Shown here piece by piece: positions 25,164 to 33,574 of a stretch of 64,000 nucleotides of DNA. The notes beneath the pieces are model-generated. The model was given only the letters and a program-made list of their open reading frames with translations, did no database searches and was not told the origin of the DNA. The stretch lies in NCBI GenBank assembly GCA_019637265.1, contig JAHBVY010000003.1:186001-250000 (forward strand), in the 5' to 3' direction. This DNA comes from Polyangiaceae bacterium (GTDB taxonomy: Bacteria; Myxococcota_A; Polyangia; Polyangiales; Polyangiaceae). The position numbers were made by a program, and so were the translations under genes. Position 1 is the stretch's first letter. Each line of letters opens with the position of its first letter.

Positions 25164-25923
25164 GTAACGTGCGCTGCGTGGGCGGCGCCAGGGGTGGGCG
25201 GCGGTCCAGGATTTCGCGGGCGGTGGCGCGGCGCACCAGGGGTAGCGACGGGTCGTCGACCAGCTCGCTCAGCTCGGTGCGCGCGCACAGGGGGAGCAAG
25301 GGCATCGCCACCTCATCGGGGGAGCCGGGGTTGAGCAGCATCGACTGCCGCACGCGGCGCCGCGCGACCCAGCGCGGTGAGCAGGCGATCTGTTGGAGCA
25401 CCGCGGGCGTCGCGGGGCGCCGCGCGGTCATGCGCAGCACGTCATCCAGGGTGAGGTGGGGGTTGCCGAGCAGGATGCTCGCGACCATGGGGTTCGGGTC
25501 GGCGAGCAGGCGCGGGAAGTAGCGGCGGTCAGGGCGCCGCGCGAGGCTCCGGCGTTCGCCCAAGGTCAGCTCGCGCGCCGCACCATAGTCAGGCACACGG
25601 ACTATAGGGGGATCGGTAGGTGCGCCGCGGCGGAGCAGCCGCTCCAGGCTGAGGCGGCCGGTGGCGGCGGCTGCGCGGCTCAGCGCCTCGAGGCGCGGCG
25701 CGCCCTCGGCGCGGTCCTCCGTGCCCATGCGGATCAGGCACAGGGCCACGGGGAGCATCGCCTCCGCCGCCGCGTCGTCGCTCGCTTCGCACTCCTCCGC
25801 CAGCTCACCCAACGCCTGGCACGCCTGCGTGAGGCTCCAGCTGGGGAGCGTCGCCTGGAGCCAGCGCGCGCGGAGCTCGAGCCCTGACAGGGCGAGCAGG
25901 CGTCGCTTCAGCGTGGCGTCCAT
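25159..25923 (-). CDS. Hypothetical helical repeat-like protein
   Basis: A 254-residue soluble Arg/Leu/Ala-rich protein without signal peptide. It shows degenerate HEAT/leucine-rich-variant style repeats, such as YFPRLLADPNPMVASILLGN, HLTLDDVLRMTARRPATP and LSELVDDPSLPLVRRATARE, suggesting a curved helical scaffold. No catalytic motif recognised. The ATG at 25923 (MDATLKRRLLAL) gives the full helical N-terminus. It is divergent from the RDD gene and convergent with the oxidoreductase. Family unnamed to me; a role in surveillance or binding would be a guess. Confidence 0.6.
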   Translation of the reverse strand: MDATLKRRLLALSGLELRARWLQATLPSWSLTQACQALGELAEECEASDDAAAEAMLPVALCLIRMGTEDRAEGAPRLEALSRAAAATGRLSLERLLRRGAPTDPPIVRVPDYGAARELTLGERRSLARRPDRRYFPRLLADPNPMVASILLGNPHLTLDDVLRMTARRPATPAVLQQIACSPRWVARRRVRQSMLLNPGSPDEVAMPLLPLCARTELSELVDDPSLPLVRRATAREILDRRPPLAPPTQRTLQ

Positions 25924-26060
25924 CCGTCTATCCTAAGGTGCCCTGCGTCTATGGCGACGACAAGCGACGTAGGCGTCGACATGGGGCGCGTACGTGGCTC
26001 CGTCGTCTGCTGCGAGCCGCTCGGGTAGGCTCAGGTGGGGCCCAGCGCCTGAGCCACGCG

Positions 26061-26086
26061 GCGCGCTGCCAAACCCCAAAAAACCC
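26061..26086. repeat. Copy of the CCAAACCCCCAAAACC-type motif between divergent genes
   Basis: GCGCGCTGCCAAACCCC followed by AAAAAACCC. Roughly midway in the 256-bp gap before the RDD gene. Confidence 0.5.
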
Positions 26087-26179
26087 TTGGAAACCCGCGC
26101 TTCGGTCCGGAGGCCTGTGCATCAGCCGCGGCTTTTTGCGCGCGTTGACGGCTGATCTCAGGCGCGGCAGAGTGGCCGC

Positions 26180-27010
26180 GTGAGCGCGCCGCTGGACACC
26201 GTCGCGCTGGTCGAGACGCCGGAGCACGTTCGTTTTCGGTATCGTCTGGCGGGGCCAGCCCGGCGCGCGGTGGCCTACGGCGTGGACCTGATGGTGCGGG
26301 TGGTGGTGCTCGGCTTCTTCGGGATCTTGCTGCTCATCGCGGGCGCCGCGACGGGCTTCGACGAGCAGAGCTCGGGCTTCGGGATCGGGGCGATGCTCAC
26401 CCTGTTTTTCCTCGTGGAATGGTTCTACTTCGTGCTGTGCGAGACGCTCACGGGGGGGCGCAGCGTGGGCAAGGTGCTGCTCAAGCTGCGGGTGGTGAAG
26501 CAAGGCGGGGTGCCGCTCTCCTTCTCGGACAGCCTGCTGCGGAATTTGCTCCGTGGGGCTGACTTGTTGCCGAGCTTCTACGCGTTGGGGCTCTTGGTGA
26601 TGACGCGTGACAAGAGCTTCCGTCGCCTGGGCGACCTGGTGGCGGGCACCTTGGTGATCTCGGAGGAGGGCGCCAGGGTCAGCGATCGGCTGATGATCGA
26701 TCCGCCGCCCACCGCGCAGGAGCTGGCGCGCATCCCCGCGCGCCCTGGCCTCAGCGCCGCGGAGGTGGAGGCGCTCGAGCTGTTCGTGAGTCGCTACGGC
26801 ACCTTGGGGCAGGCGCGCCAAGAGGAGCTGGCGCAGCTCATCGCGCCGTCGCTCGCCGCGCGGCTCGGCCTCAGCTACCGCAGCGCCGCGCGCTTCCTCG
26901 GGCTCTTGTATTTCCGGGCGACGCACGGGGACTTCGCGCCGCCGCCCGTGTACGCGCCGCCGCCCCAGGCCACGGCGCTGCCGCCCGAGTGGCACAGGTA
27001 CGGCGCATGA
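26180..27010 (+). CDS. RDD family membrane protein
   Basis: A 276-residue protein opening with the RDD domain: RYRLAGPARRAVAYGVDLMVR carries the conserved Arg/Asp, followed by membrane segments, GGRSVGKVLLKLRVV and KSFRRLGDLVAGTLVI. RDD proteins often accompany MoxR/DUF58 envelope loci and have been linked to ion transport in some bacteria. The cytoplasmic C-terminal part (about 185-276) is helical and ends in a proline-rich stretch. GTG start at 26180. The stop overlaps the next gene by 4 bp (ATGA). First gene of the envelope operon. Confidence 0.85.
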   Translation: MSAPLDTVALVETPEHVRFRYRLAGPARRAVAYGVDLMVRVVVLGFFGILLLIAGAATGFDEQSSGFGIGAMLTLFFLVEWFYFVLCETLTGGRSVGKVLLKLRVVKQGGVPLSFSDSLLRNLLRGADLLPSFYALGLLVMTRDKSFRRLGDLVAGTLVISEEGARVSDRLMIDPPPTAQELARIPARPGLSAAEVEALELFVSRYGTLGQARQEELAQLIAPSLAARLGLSYRSAARFLGLLYFRATHGDFAPPPVYAPPPQATALPPEWHRYGA

Positions 27011-28167
27011 TCGGGCGCGATCAGTTCGTCGGCGAGCGGTCTGCGCGCTGGGCGGAGCTCGAGCAGCTCTTGGGGCGAGGTGCGCTGCATCGCATGCCTC
27101 CGGCCAACATCAGCCGCGTCGCCGCGCTGTATCGAGTGGTATGCTCGGACTTGATGCGGGCGCGCTCGCTCGGCATCGGCTCGGACGTCACGCAGCATTT
27201 GGACGTGCTCGCGAGTCGCGCCCACAGCCTGCTCTACGCGCCGCGCCCGTATCGCCTGCGGGCGATCTGGGAGCTGGTGCAGTCGGGTTTCCCCGCGGCA
27301 TTTCGCCGGAACTGGCGCTTCAACCTGCTGGCGGCGGCGCTGTTCTACCTGCCGTTCGCCATCGGCCTGGCGGGCGCGCTCTCCTCGATCGAGTTCGCGG
27401 AGTCCGTGTTGCCGCGGGCGGTGCTCCGGGGCATGGCGGACGCTTATTCGCAGGGCTTCAGCGGGGGCCGCGCGGAGGGCGCGGACGCGATGATGGCGGG
27501 CTACTACGTCCACAACAACGTGGGCATCGCCTTCCGCTGTTTTGCTACCGGGATTTTGTTCGGGTTCGGCAGCGTGTTCTTCCTCGTCTACAACGGCCTC
27601 GTGACGGGGGCGGTGCTCGGCCACGTGATGGCGGAGGGGCACGGCGCGAACATCCTCACCTTCATCTGTGGTCACGGTCCGCTCGAGCTGAACGCGATCG
27701 TGGTGAGCGGCGCTGCGGGGATGCAGATGGGCTACGCGCTGGTGAGCACCCGCGGTCTCACGCGGCTCGCGTCGCTGCGCGCCGCGGGGCCAGACCTGGT
27801 GGCGCAGATCGCTGGCGCGGCGCTGATGTTGCTCGGCGCCGCCGTGATCGAGGGGTTCTGGTCACCCTCGTCGGTGCCGGCGCCGGTGAAGTGGGGATTC
27901 TCAGGGGTACTGACCATCCTGGTGTTGGGGTATTTACTGCTCGCGGGTCGTGGCCCTGCTGCGGGCGCCGTGCGTGATCGCCACGCGGCACACCGCGTGG
28001 GTGAGGAGGGACCGCCGCTCGTCAGGCATCCGACGGACGAGCGGGCGGCCACGGGGGGCCGCCCCTACGGGGATGGAGCGCCGCCGAGCTGGCGCGGCGC
28101 CGATGCTGCGGGGGGCGGCGTGCCGCCGTCGTTCGGTTCGGGCCAGGGGCCTGGGAGGCCTGCGTGA
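27007..28167 (+). CDS. SpoIIM-like (stage II sporulation protein M family) membrane protein
   Basis: A 386-residue multi-pass protein of the DUF95/SpoIIM family. Typical parts are the cytoplasmic helical N-terminus (RWAELEQLL ... ISRVAALYRVVCSDLMRARS), the NNVGIAFRCFATGILFGFGS segment with the conserved Asn pair, GLVTGAVLGHV and HGPLELNAIVVSGAAG. In non-sporulating bacteria this family sits beside RDD, MoxR and DUF58 genes. ATG at 27007 overlaps the RDD stop. After the last membrane segment, about 70 residues are low-complexity and include GGRPYGDGAP, encoded by a dispersed hairpin repeat (28041-28070). The tail is thus partly repeat-derived. Stop overlaps the next gene by 4 bp. Confidence 0.85.
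   Translation: MIGRDQFVGERSARWAELEQLLGRGALHRMPPANISRVAALYRVVCSDLMRARSLGIGSDVTQHLDVLASRAHSLLYAPRPYRLRAIWELVQSGFPAAFRRNWRFNLLAAALFYLPFAIGLAGALSSIEFAESVLPRAVLRGMADAYSQGFSGGRAEGADAMMAGYYVHNNVGIAFRCFATGILFGFGSVFFLVYNGLVTGAVLGHVMAEGHGANILTFICGHGPLELNAIVVSGAAGMQMGYALVSTRGLTRLASLRAAGPDLVAQIAGAALMLLGAAVIEGFWSPSSVPAPVKWGFSGVLTILVLGYLLLAGRGPAAGAVRDRHAAHRVGEEGPPLVRHPTDERAATGGRPYGDGAPPSWRGADAAGGGVPPSFGSGQGPGRPA
28041..28070. repeat. Dispersed hairpin repeat inside the SpoIIM-like gene
   Basis: Identical to the 30 bp at 5673-5702: arms GGGCGGCC and GGCCGCCC around ACGGGG, then CTACGG. Translated in frame within the C-terminal tail. Confidence 0.85.
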
Positions 28168-28946
28168 ACATCGAGCAGGCGCGGGTGGAGATCCGTCAGC
28201 GAAGCTTACTCGAGGTGGTCGACCTGGCGTTCCGCTACGTGGTGGACCTGGGTGGCCGGCTCTACCTCAAGCTGTGGCTGGTGTACTGCCTGCCTTGGGT
28301 GGTGGCGCTGTACGCCTGCGCGCGCCTGCTCGAGCTCTCGTGGTGGTGGCTGTGGCTGATCGCCGTTTGCGTCGGGCAAGCGGTGCAGGCGGTGTTCACG
28401 GTGGCGGCGGGGCGCCTGATGTTTCAGCGCACGACCTCGGTCCGTGAGGTGACGAGCCAGCTTGGGTCGCGCTTGGGCGCGCTGCTCGGTGCGCTGCTCT
28501 TGAGCCGGGTGCTCTTGCTGCTCTCGAGCCTGGTCTTGATCATCACGCCCTTCGTGTGGGCGCGCTTCGCCTTCCTCCCGGAGGCCGTGCTGCTCGAGGG
28601 TGCCTCCAGCACCAAGTCGCTAGGGCGCGCGGGGCGCATCGTGCAGCACGACCTGGGCTTCACCCTGGGGCTCGGGCTGTGGCTCACGGTGCTCACGGCT
28701 TGCGTGATGGTGGCGAGCGAGGTGCTCGGTCAGGCGCTGGTGCGCGACGTGCTGCAGCTCGGTGAGCCGCTCGGCAGCTACCGTGACGGCGGCTCCGTCT
28801 TCTTGCTCTTGGGCTACACCGCGAGCTGGGTGATGAGCGGCACGCTGCGCTTCTTGGCTTACATCAACGTGCGCACGCGCTGGGACGGCTGGGATGTCCA
28901 GGTGCGGTTCATGGCGCTGCGCGCGCAGTTGAAGGAGGCCCGGTGA
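28164..28946 (+). CDS. Multi-pass membrane protein of the MoxR/DUF58 locus
   Basis: A 260-residue integral membrane protein of unnamed family, with about six hydrophobic segments (LKLWLVYCLPWVVALYACA, WWWLWLIAVCVGQAVQAVF, LLGALLLSRVLLLLSSLVLI and others). The loop FAFLPEAVLLEGASSTKSLGRAGRI resembles the DUF975/glycerophosphodiesterase-membrane style motif in which a protein is staged for insertion, but assignment is weak. GTG start at 28164 overlaps the SpoIIM-like stop, and its stop overlaps the next gene, so it is embedded in the operon. Function unknown; probably part of the same envelope complex. Confidence 0.7.
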   Translation: MNIEQARVEIRQRSLLEVVDLAFRYVVDLGGRLYLKLWLVYCLPWVVALYACARLLELSWWWLWLIAVCVGQAVQAVFTVAAGRLMFQRTTSVREVTSQLGSRLGALLGALLLSRVLLLLSSLVLIITPFVWARFAFLPEAVLLEGASSTKSLGRAGRIVQHDLGFTLGLGLWLTVLTACVMVASEVLGQALVRDVLQLGEPLGSYRDGGSVFLLLGYTASWVMSGTLRFLAYINVRTRWDGWDVQVRFMALRAQLKEAR

Positions 28947-30958
28947 TCCTGCGCGCGCTCGCGGTGCTGGTGTCCCTCGCGCTGTGGGTGCTCGCTCCAG
29001 CCGCGCTCGCGCAGGCGCCGTCTTGGCAACCGGCGCCAGACGCCTGGGCGGACGATGACGAGGACGACGAGGAGCCGTTCCAGGCCGACCTCGATCGGCA
29101 GCGTCATGTCCAAGCGGAGAAGGCGGAGGTGGAGGGCGATCTCGCGCTGGTGCTCGACTCGCGCTATCGCTTTTGCCACGACTTGGAGAGCCGCGTCCTC
29201 GAGGGTGACGCCGCGCTCTGCGATTTGAAGGCGATCGCGAAGCCGCGTTGCCCTGGCTTCGCGGAGGCCTGCGAGAAGCCGTTCGTGGAGTCACTCAGTC
29301 AGCGGCGCCGCGCCGAGCGCAAGGAGAGCCCCAAGCTCGAGCTGCCGAAGCTGAGCGCCGGCCTCGGCGTGGTCGCGAAGGTGCTGTTCTGGGGGATGCT
29401 GCTGTTGCTCCTGGTGTTCCTGGTGTGGGCCATCGTGAAGGGCGCGCGCTCGCGCGAGGCGGCTTCAGTGAGTGAAGCTGACGAACCGCTGGCGGACGAT
29501 CCGGAGGAGGCGGCGAGCGCCGCGCGGCGCCGGCGCGTGGAGACCGACGTCGAGCGCCTGTTGCGGCGGGCGCACGCCGAGGCGGCGCAGGGGCGCTTCG
29601 AGCAGGCGCTGGCCGACGCCTACGCCGCGCTGCTGAGGCACCTGGAGGGCAACGGGTACATCGACATGCACCCGAGCCGCACCAATGGGGAGTACGCGCG
29701 AGGGCTCCGTGAGCACCCGGCGCTGCGCGCGGCGGTCGAGCACAGCGCGCGCGAGATCGAGGCGGTGCAGTTCGGCGCGCGCGCTCCCTCCGCCGAGCGG
29801 TTCCGTGCGGTCGTGGAACGGGTGACGGCGGTGGTGGGGCGCGGCGCCGCCCTCGTGCTCGCGTTGGTGCTCGCGCTGTCCACCACGGCCTGCGACGAGC
29901 TCACCCGCGGCCCCGCGCCGGGGCCGGGTGACGAGGCGGGCGGCTTCAGCCTGCTCGCCAGGCTGCTCGCGCAGCGTGGCGCGGTGGTCAAGCATCACGA
30001 GGGGGAGGGGAGCCTCGATCTGGAGGCGGGGCTGGGGGTCGTGGTGGTGCACGGGCAGGCCGACTTACCAGCCGCCGAGTGGACGCGGCTGCGCGAGTTC
30101 GTGGACGAGGGCGGCACCCTGATCATCGCGCTGGACACCGACCAGAGCTTCACCTCCGAGGTCACTCGAGGCCCTTCGGCGCGCTGCGAGTCGCTCCGCG
30201 CCGCGCCCGCCTACTTCGACTACCAAGGGCTCATCCTCACGGCGCCGGGCCCTGGCTGGCTCATGGCGCCGAACGACCACTGGCCGGTGCTCCAGTGCGC
30301 GGCGAAGGATGGCACCGTGTGGTCGCACGTCGTCGCCTCCACCGTGGGTGAGGGGAGCGTCGTGATCTTGCCAGGGTCAGGGCTACTCACCAATGCGTCG
30401 ATGGTCAGCGGTGACCACGCGTTCGTCCTGCTGGAGCTATTGTTCGGGCAGCCTGCCAGCGTGCTGTTCGTCGACGCAGAGGAGCAGGTGGGGGAGGACA
30501 GCCCGCTGATGGCGGTGGCACAGGGCCGCCTCGGCCCGATCTTGCTCCAGCTGTTCGCGTTGATGGCGCTCTTCTACTGGCTCCGCGGGAAGCACTTCGG
30601 GCGGCCGCGGGCGCTGGAGGTGACGCGTCGCCGCGCGTTCAGCGAGCACGTGGAGGCGCTGGGCACGCAGTACCACAAGGCCGGCGCGTCGCGGCTCGCC
30701 CTGGGCATGTACGCTGGTTGGGCCATCGAGCGCCTGCGCGAGCGGGTCTTGCCTGGTAAGGGTGGCTCACTGAGCGCGCTGGCGCAGGCGGTGGCGGCGC
30801 GCAGCGGCCGCGCCGAGGGTGACGTGCTGCGGGTGCTGGTGGAGGGCGACTCGGCGCACAAGGCGCTGACGGCGCCGGGTGAGCCGGTGGAAGATCACAG
30901 GATCATGCGGGAGCTCGACGGGCTCCTCAGCGAGGTAGGAGGCAGCGTTGGACGTTAG
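28943..30958 (+). CDS. DUF4129/DUF4350 fusion membrane protein
   Basis: A 671-residue exported protein: signal peptide LVSLALWVLAPAALAQA, an acidic segment, a membrane segment near 140-160 (AKVLFWGMLLLLLVFLVWA), then a DUF4129-type cytoplasmic helical domain (LLRRAHAEAAQGRFEQAL ... SRTNGEYARGL). A second membrane or signal-like segment (AALVLALVLALSTTACDEL) precedes a DUF4350-type Rossmann-like domain (LARLLAQRGAVVKHH ... VDEGGTLIIALD), and a last membrane segment lies near 530-550. These two DUFs are usually encoded by separate neighbouring genes in MoxR loci. GTG at 28943 overlaps the previous stop. Exact task unknown. Confidence 0.8.
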   Translation: MILRALAVLVSLALWVLAPAALAQAPSWQPAPDAWADDDEDDEEPFQADLDRQRHVQAEKAEVEGDLALVLDSRYRFCHDLESRVLEGDAALCDLKAIAKPRCPGFAEACEKPFVESLSQRRRAERKESPKLELPKLSAGLGVVAKVLFWGMLLLLLVFLVWAIVKGARSREAASVSEADEPLADDPEEAASAARRRRVETDVERLLRRAHAEAAQGRFEQALADAYAALLRHLEGNGYIDMHPSRTNGEYARGLREHPALRAAVEHSAREIEAVQFGARAPSAERFRAVVERVTAVVGRGAALVLALVLALSTTACDELTRGPAPGPGDEAGGFSLLARLLAQRGAVVKHHEGEGSLDLEAGLGVVVVHGQADLPAAEWTRLREFVDEGGTLIIALDTDQSFTSEVTRGPSARCESLRAAPAYFDYQGLILTAPGPGWLMAPNDHWPVLQCAAKDGTVWSHVVASTVGEGSVVILPGSGLLTNASMVSGDHAFVLLELLFGQPASVLFVDAEEQVGEDSPLMAVAQGRLGPILLQLFALMALFYWLRGKHFGRPRALEVTRRRAFSEHVEALGTQYHKAGASRLALGMYAGWAIERLRERVLPGKGGSLSALAQAVAARSGRAEGDVLRVLVEGDSAHKALTAPGEPVEDHRIMRELDGLLSEVGGSVGR

Positions 30959-31913
30959 TGAGTTCAGTCAAACGTTCCACTCCATCGTGACCGAGATGTC
31001 GCGCGTGGTGGTGGGTCAAGACGACGTGGTGGAGCACGTGCTCATCGCCGCGTTGGCGCGCGGTCACGTGTTGATCGAAGGGGTCCCGGGGCTCGGTAAG
31101 ACGCTGCTGGTGCGCGCCTTGGGTCAGGTGGTCGGCGCCGACTTCCGTCGCATCCAGTTCACGCCGGACCTGATGCCGAGCGACGTCACTGGCGGCAACG
31201 TCTACGACCAAGGGCAGGGGCGCTTCGTGTTCATGCCGGGCCCGGTGTTCACCCAGCTGTTGCTCGCCGATGAGATCAACCGCGCCCCCGCCAAGACGCA
31301 GAGCTCCCTGCTCGAGGCGATGCAAGATCGCAGCGTCACGACCGACGGCGTGACGCGCCCGCTGCCCTCGCCGTTCCTCGTGATCGCCACGCAGAACCCG
31401 GTGGAGTCGCAGGGCACCTACCCGCTGCCCGAGGCGCAGCTCGATCGCTTCTTGCTCAAGGTGCAGGTGAGTCACCCCTCACGCGCCGCCGAGCAGCAGA
31501 TCTTGACGAACTACCTCCACGGCTTCGACCCGACGGACCTCAGCCGCATCGGCCTCGAGCAGCGCATCGACGCCGCGCGCCTGATCGAGATGCAGCAGCT
31601 CATCCACAGCGTGCGCGTGGACCCCGAGCTGGTGGCTTACGTCGCGGACATCGTGGGGCGCACCCGAGCGCACCGCTCGGTGTACTTGGGCGCCTCACCG
31701 CGCGCGTCCATCGGGCTCCTCGTCACGGCGCGGGCGCGCGCCGCGAGCCAGGGGCGCGACTTCGTCATCCCGGATGACGTGAAGGTGTTCGCGCCGGGGG
31801 TGCTCCGTCATCGCCTGATCCTCCACCCCGACGCCGAGCTGGAGGGCACCACCGCGGACGACTGCGTGGAGGCCATCCTGCGCGCCGCCCCGGTGCCCCA
31901 CACCGCCGCTTAG
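30948..31913 (+). CDS. MoxR family AAA+ ATPase
   Basis: A 321-residue chaperone-like ATPase that works with DUF58 and VWA proteins in envelope or cofactor-maturation loci. Motifs: GVPGLGKTLLVRALG (Walker A), LLLADEINRAPAKTQSSLLEAMQD (Walker B and sensor region), ATQNPVESQGTYPLPEAQLDR, and the C-terminal lid with GASPRASIGLL. The TTG at 30948 is preferred: it gives MDVSEFSQTFHSIVTEM and follows AGGAGGC; it overlaps the upstream gene by 11 bp. The DUF58 gene follows 24 bp after the stop. Confidence 0.93.
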   Translation: MDVSEFSQTFHSIVTEMSRVVVGQDDVVEHVLIAALARGHVLIEGVPGLGKTLLVRALGQVVGADFRRIQFTPDLMPSDVTGGNVYDQGQGRFVFMPGPVFTQLLLADEINRAPAKTQSSLLEAMQDRSVTTDGVTRPLPSPFLVIATQNPVESQGTYPLPEAQLDRFLLKVQVSHPSRAAEQQILTNYLHGFDPTDLSRIGLEQRIDAARLIEMQQLIHSVRVDPELVAYVADIVGRTRAHRSVYLGASPRASIGLLVTARARAASQGRDFVIPDDVKVFAPGVLRHRLILHPDAELEGTTADDCVEAILRAAPVPHTAA

Positions 31914-31937
31914 TCGCTGGCGCCTCCGAGAATCGTC

Positions 31938-33242
31938 ATGTTGCCCAGCCGCGTCCTCGTCCTGTCGATGCTCGGGCCCCTGTGCCTCGCGGTCTTCACG
32001 CTGTTCGACCCGAGCTACTGGCGGCTGATGGTGGCGATCGATCTGGCGATCGCGCTGATCGCCCTGGTGGATGCCGCGCTCGCCTGGCGCCCCCTCGTCA
32101 GCGTCACCCGCGAGCTGCACCCGGTGTTCTCGCTGGGCCGCGCGAACCCCGTGACGCTCACGCTGCGGAGCCGCGCCAAGCGCCGACTGCAAGTGAATGT
32201 CACTGACGATCTCTTCGAGCAGGCGTCGTCAGAGGATTTGCCGCTATCGGTCAGTATACCTGCCGGTGGTCGGGTGCAGGCGAGCTACCACGTGAGGCCG
32301 CTGCGGCGCGGCGCGCACGCGCTCGGCGCGCATCACGTGCGCTACGGCTCGCCGCTCGGCCTGTGGCAGCGTCAGCTGGATCTCCCCGCGGAGAGCCCGG
32401 TGCGCGTGTACCCGGACCTCGAGGCGATGCGGATGTACGACCTCATGGCGCGTCAGGCGCGCGAGCTGGAGCTGGTGCGCGCCACGCGCCTGCGCGGCAA
32501 CGAGAGCGAGTTCGAGCGGCTGCGGGAGTACACGCGCGACGACGATTACCGCTCCGTGGACTGGAAGGCGACCGCGCGCCGTCAGAGCCTCATCTGCCGG
32601 GAGTATCAGCTGGAGAGCAACCAGAGCCTGGTGTTCATGCTCGACGCGGGGCGCTCGATGACCTCGGAGAGTGACGGCATCGCGCGCTTCGATCACGCGC
32701 TGAACGCCACCTTGATGCTGAGTCACGTCGCGGTGCGGGGTGGTGACCGCGTGGGGCTCGTGGGGTTCGACGCGTCGGTTCGGGCCTTCGTGGCGCCAGC
32801 GAGCGGAGCGCGCGCCGCGCGGCAGCTCATTCAAGCGAGCTACGACTTGCACCCGGAGCTGGTGGAGCCGGACTACGACGAGGCCTTCGACTACCTGTCG
32901 CTGCGCGTGCGCCAGCGCGCGCTGGTCATCCTGTTTTCCCACGTGATGGATGAGCAGGTGGCCGCCACGTTGGTGAAGCGCGCGGCGGCGCTGTCGCGTC
33001 GCCACCTCCCGCTGGTGGTGCTGTTCCGCGACGCGGAGGTGGAGCGGTTGGCGGCGGCGCCGCTCGTGGGGCCGGCGGGCCTCTACACGCGCGGGGCTGC
33101 CGCGGAGATCTTGCGCTGGCAGGCGGGGCTCGTCCGGGAGCTGCGGCGCGCCGGAGCGCAGGTGCTGGATGTATTCCCGCGCGAGCTCACGCCGGCGCTC
33201 ATCAATCGCTACTTGGAGATCAAGGCGCGGCGGCTGTTGTGA
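31938..33242 (+). CDS. DUF58 domain protein with two N-terminal membrane segments
   Basis: A 434-residue partner of MoxR. The N-terminus holds two short hydrophobic segments (VLVLSMLGPLCLAVFTLF, LMVAIDLAIALIALVDAAL), then an exposed beta domain. The DUF58 signature is clear: LRGNESEFERLREYTRDDDY followed by RSVDWKATARRQSLICREYQ. A von-Willebrand-A-like region follows, FMLDAGRSMTSE with the D-x-G-x-S metal site, and later LVILFSHVMDE. The ATG at 31938 is 24 bp after moxR-type stop. Family proteins are thought to help assemble or monitor envelope complexes; the target here is unknown. Confidence 0.92.
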   Translation: MLPSRVLVLSMLGPLCLAVFTLFDPSYWRLMVAIDLAIALIALVDAALAWRPLVSVTRELHPVFSLGRANPVTLTLRSRAKRRLQVNVTDDLFEQASSEDLPLSVSIPAGGRVQASYHVRPLRRGAHALGAHHVRYGSPLGLWQRQLDLPAESPVRVYPDLEAMRMYDLMARQARELELVRATRLRGNESEFERLREYTRDDDYRSVDWKATARRQSLICREYQLESNQSLVFMLDAGRSMTSESDGIARFDHALNATLMLSHVAVRGGDRVGLVGFDASVRAFVAPASGARAARQLIQASYDLHPELVEPDYDEAFDYLSLRVRQRALVILFSHVMDEQVAATLVKRAAALSRRHLPLVVLFRDAEVERLAAAPLVGPAGLYTRGAAAEILRWQAGLVRELRRAGAQVLDVFPRELTPALINRYLEIKARRLL

Positions 33243-33446
33243 GTGCGGGGCAGACGCGCGAACGAGCCGCTGCGTCGTGATGGGAACGGGGATTAGGGGG
33301 TGCACTCCCTCCTGATGCGCTATGAGAGCCTTTAACGAGCACTGTTTTCGCCCTGGGTGTCGCTGCGGTCATGGTCGTCGACCTGACGAGAGTGTCCGTA
33401 CGTCCTTGAAGAGCGCCTCCAGTCTATGGGGCAGCGTTGAAGAGCC

Positions 33447-33462
33447 GGTTGGACGGCACCGC
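33447..33462. repeat. Copy of the GCGGTGCCGTCCAACC motif, reverse orientation
   Basis: Reads GGTTGGACGGCACCGC, about 40 bp before a CCAAACCCCCAAAACC copy. Confidence 0.6.
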
Positions 33463-33500
33463 GTTGGCGAGGTGCCGCGTGCGCGGGTGCTCCGTGCGGC

Positions 33501-33522
33501 GCCTTGCCAAACCCCCAAAACC
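33501..33522. repeat. Copy of the CCAAACCCCCAAAACC motif
   Basis: Reads TTGCCAAACCCCCAAAACCT, 50 bp before the DUF4175-like start. Confidence 0.6.
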
Positions 33523-33574
33523 TACGTCGGAGCGATTCGCCGGGGTGGAGGATTGCGTGTAGGCTTGCCGCCCG

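Larger units (their letters stand above)
33243..33574. other. Gene-free stretch inside the envelope locus
   Basis: About 330 bp between the DUF58 and DUF4175-like genes. It contains one copy of each short dispersed motif (33447-33462 and 33501-33522). No RNA gene or convincing promoter recognised; the gap may split the locus into two transcription units. Confidence 0.5.
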
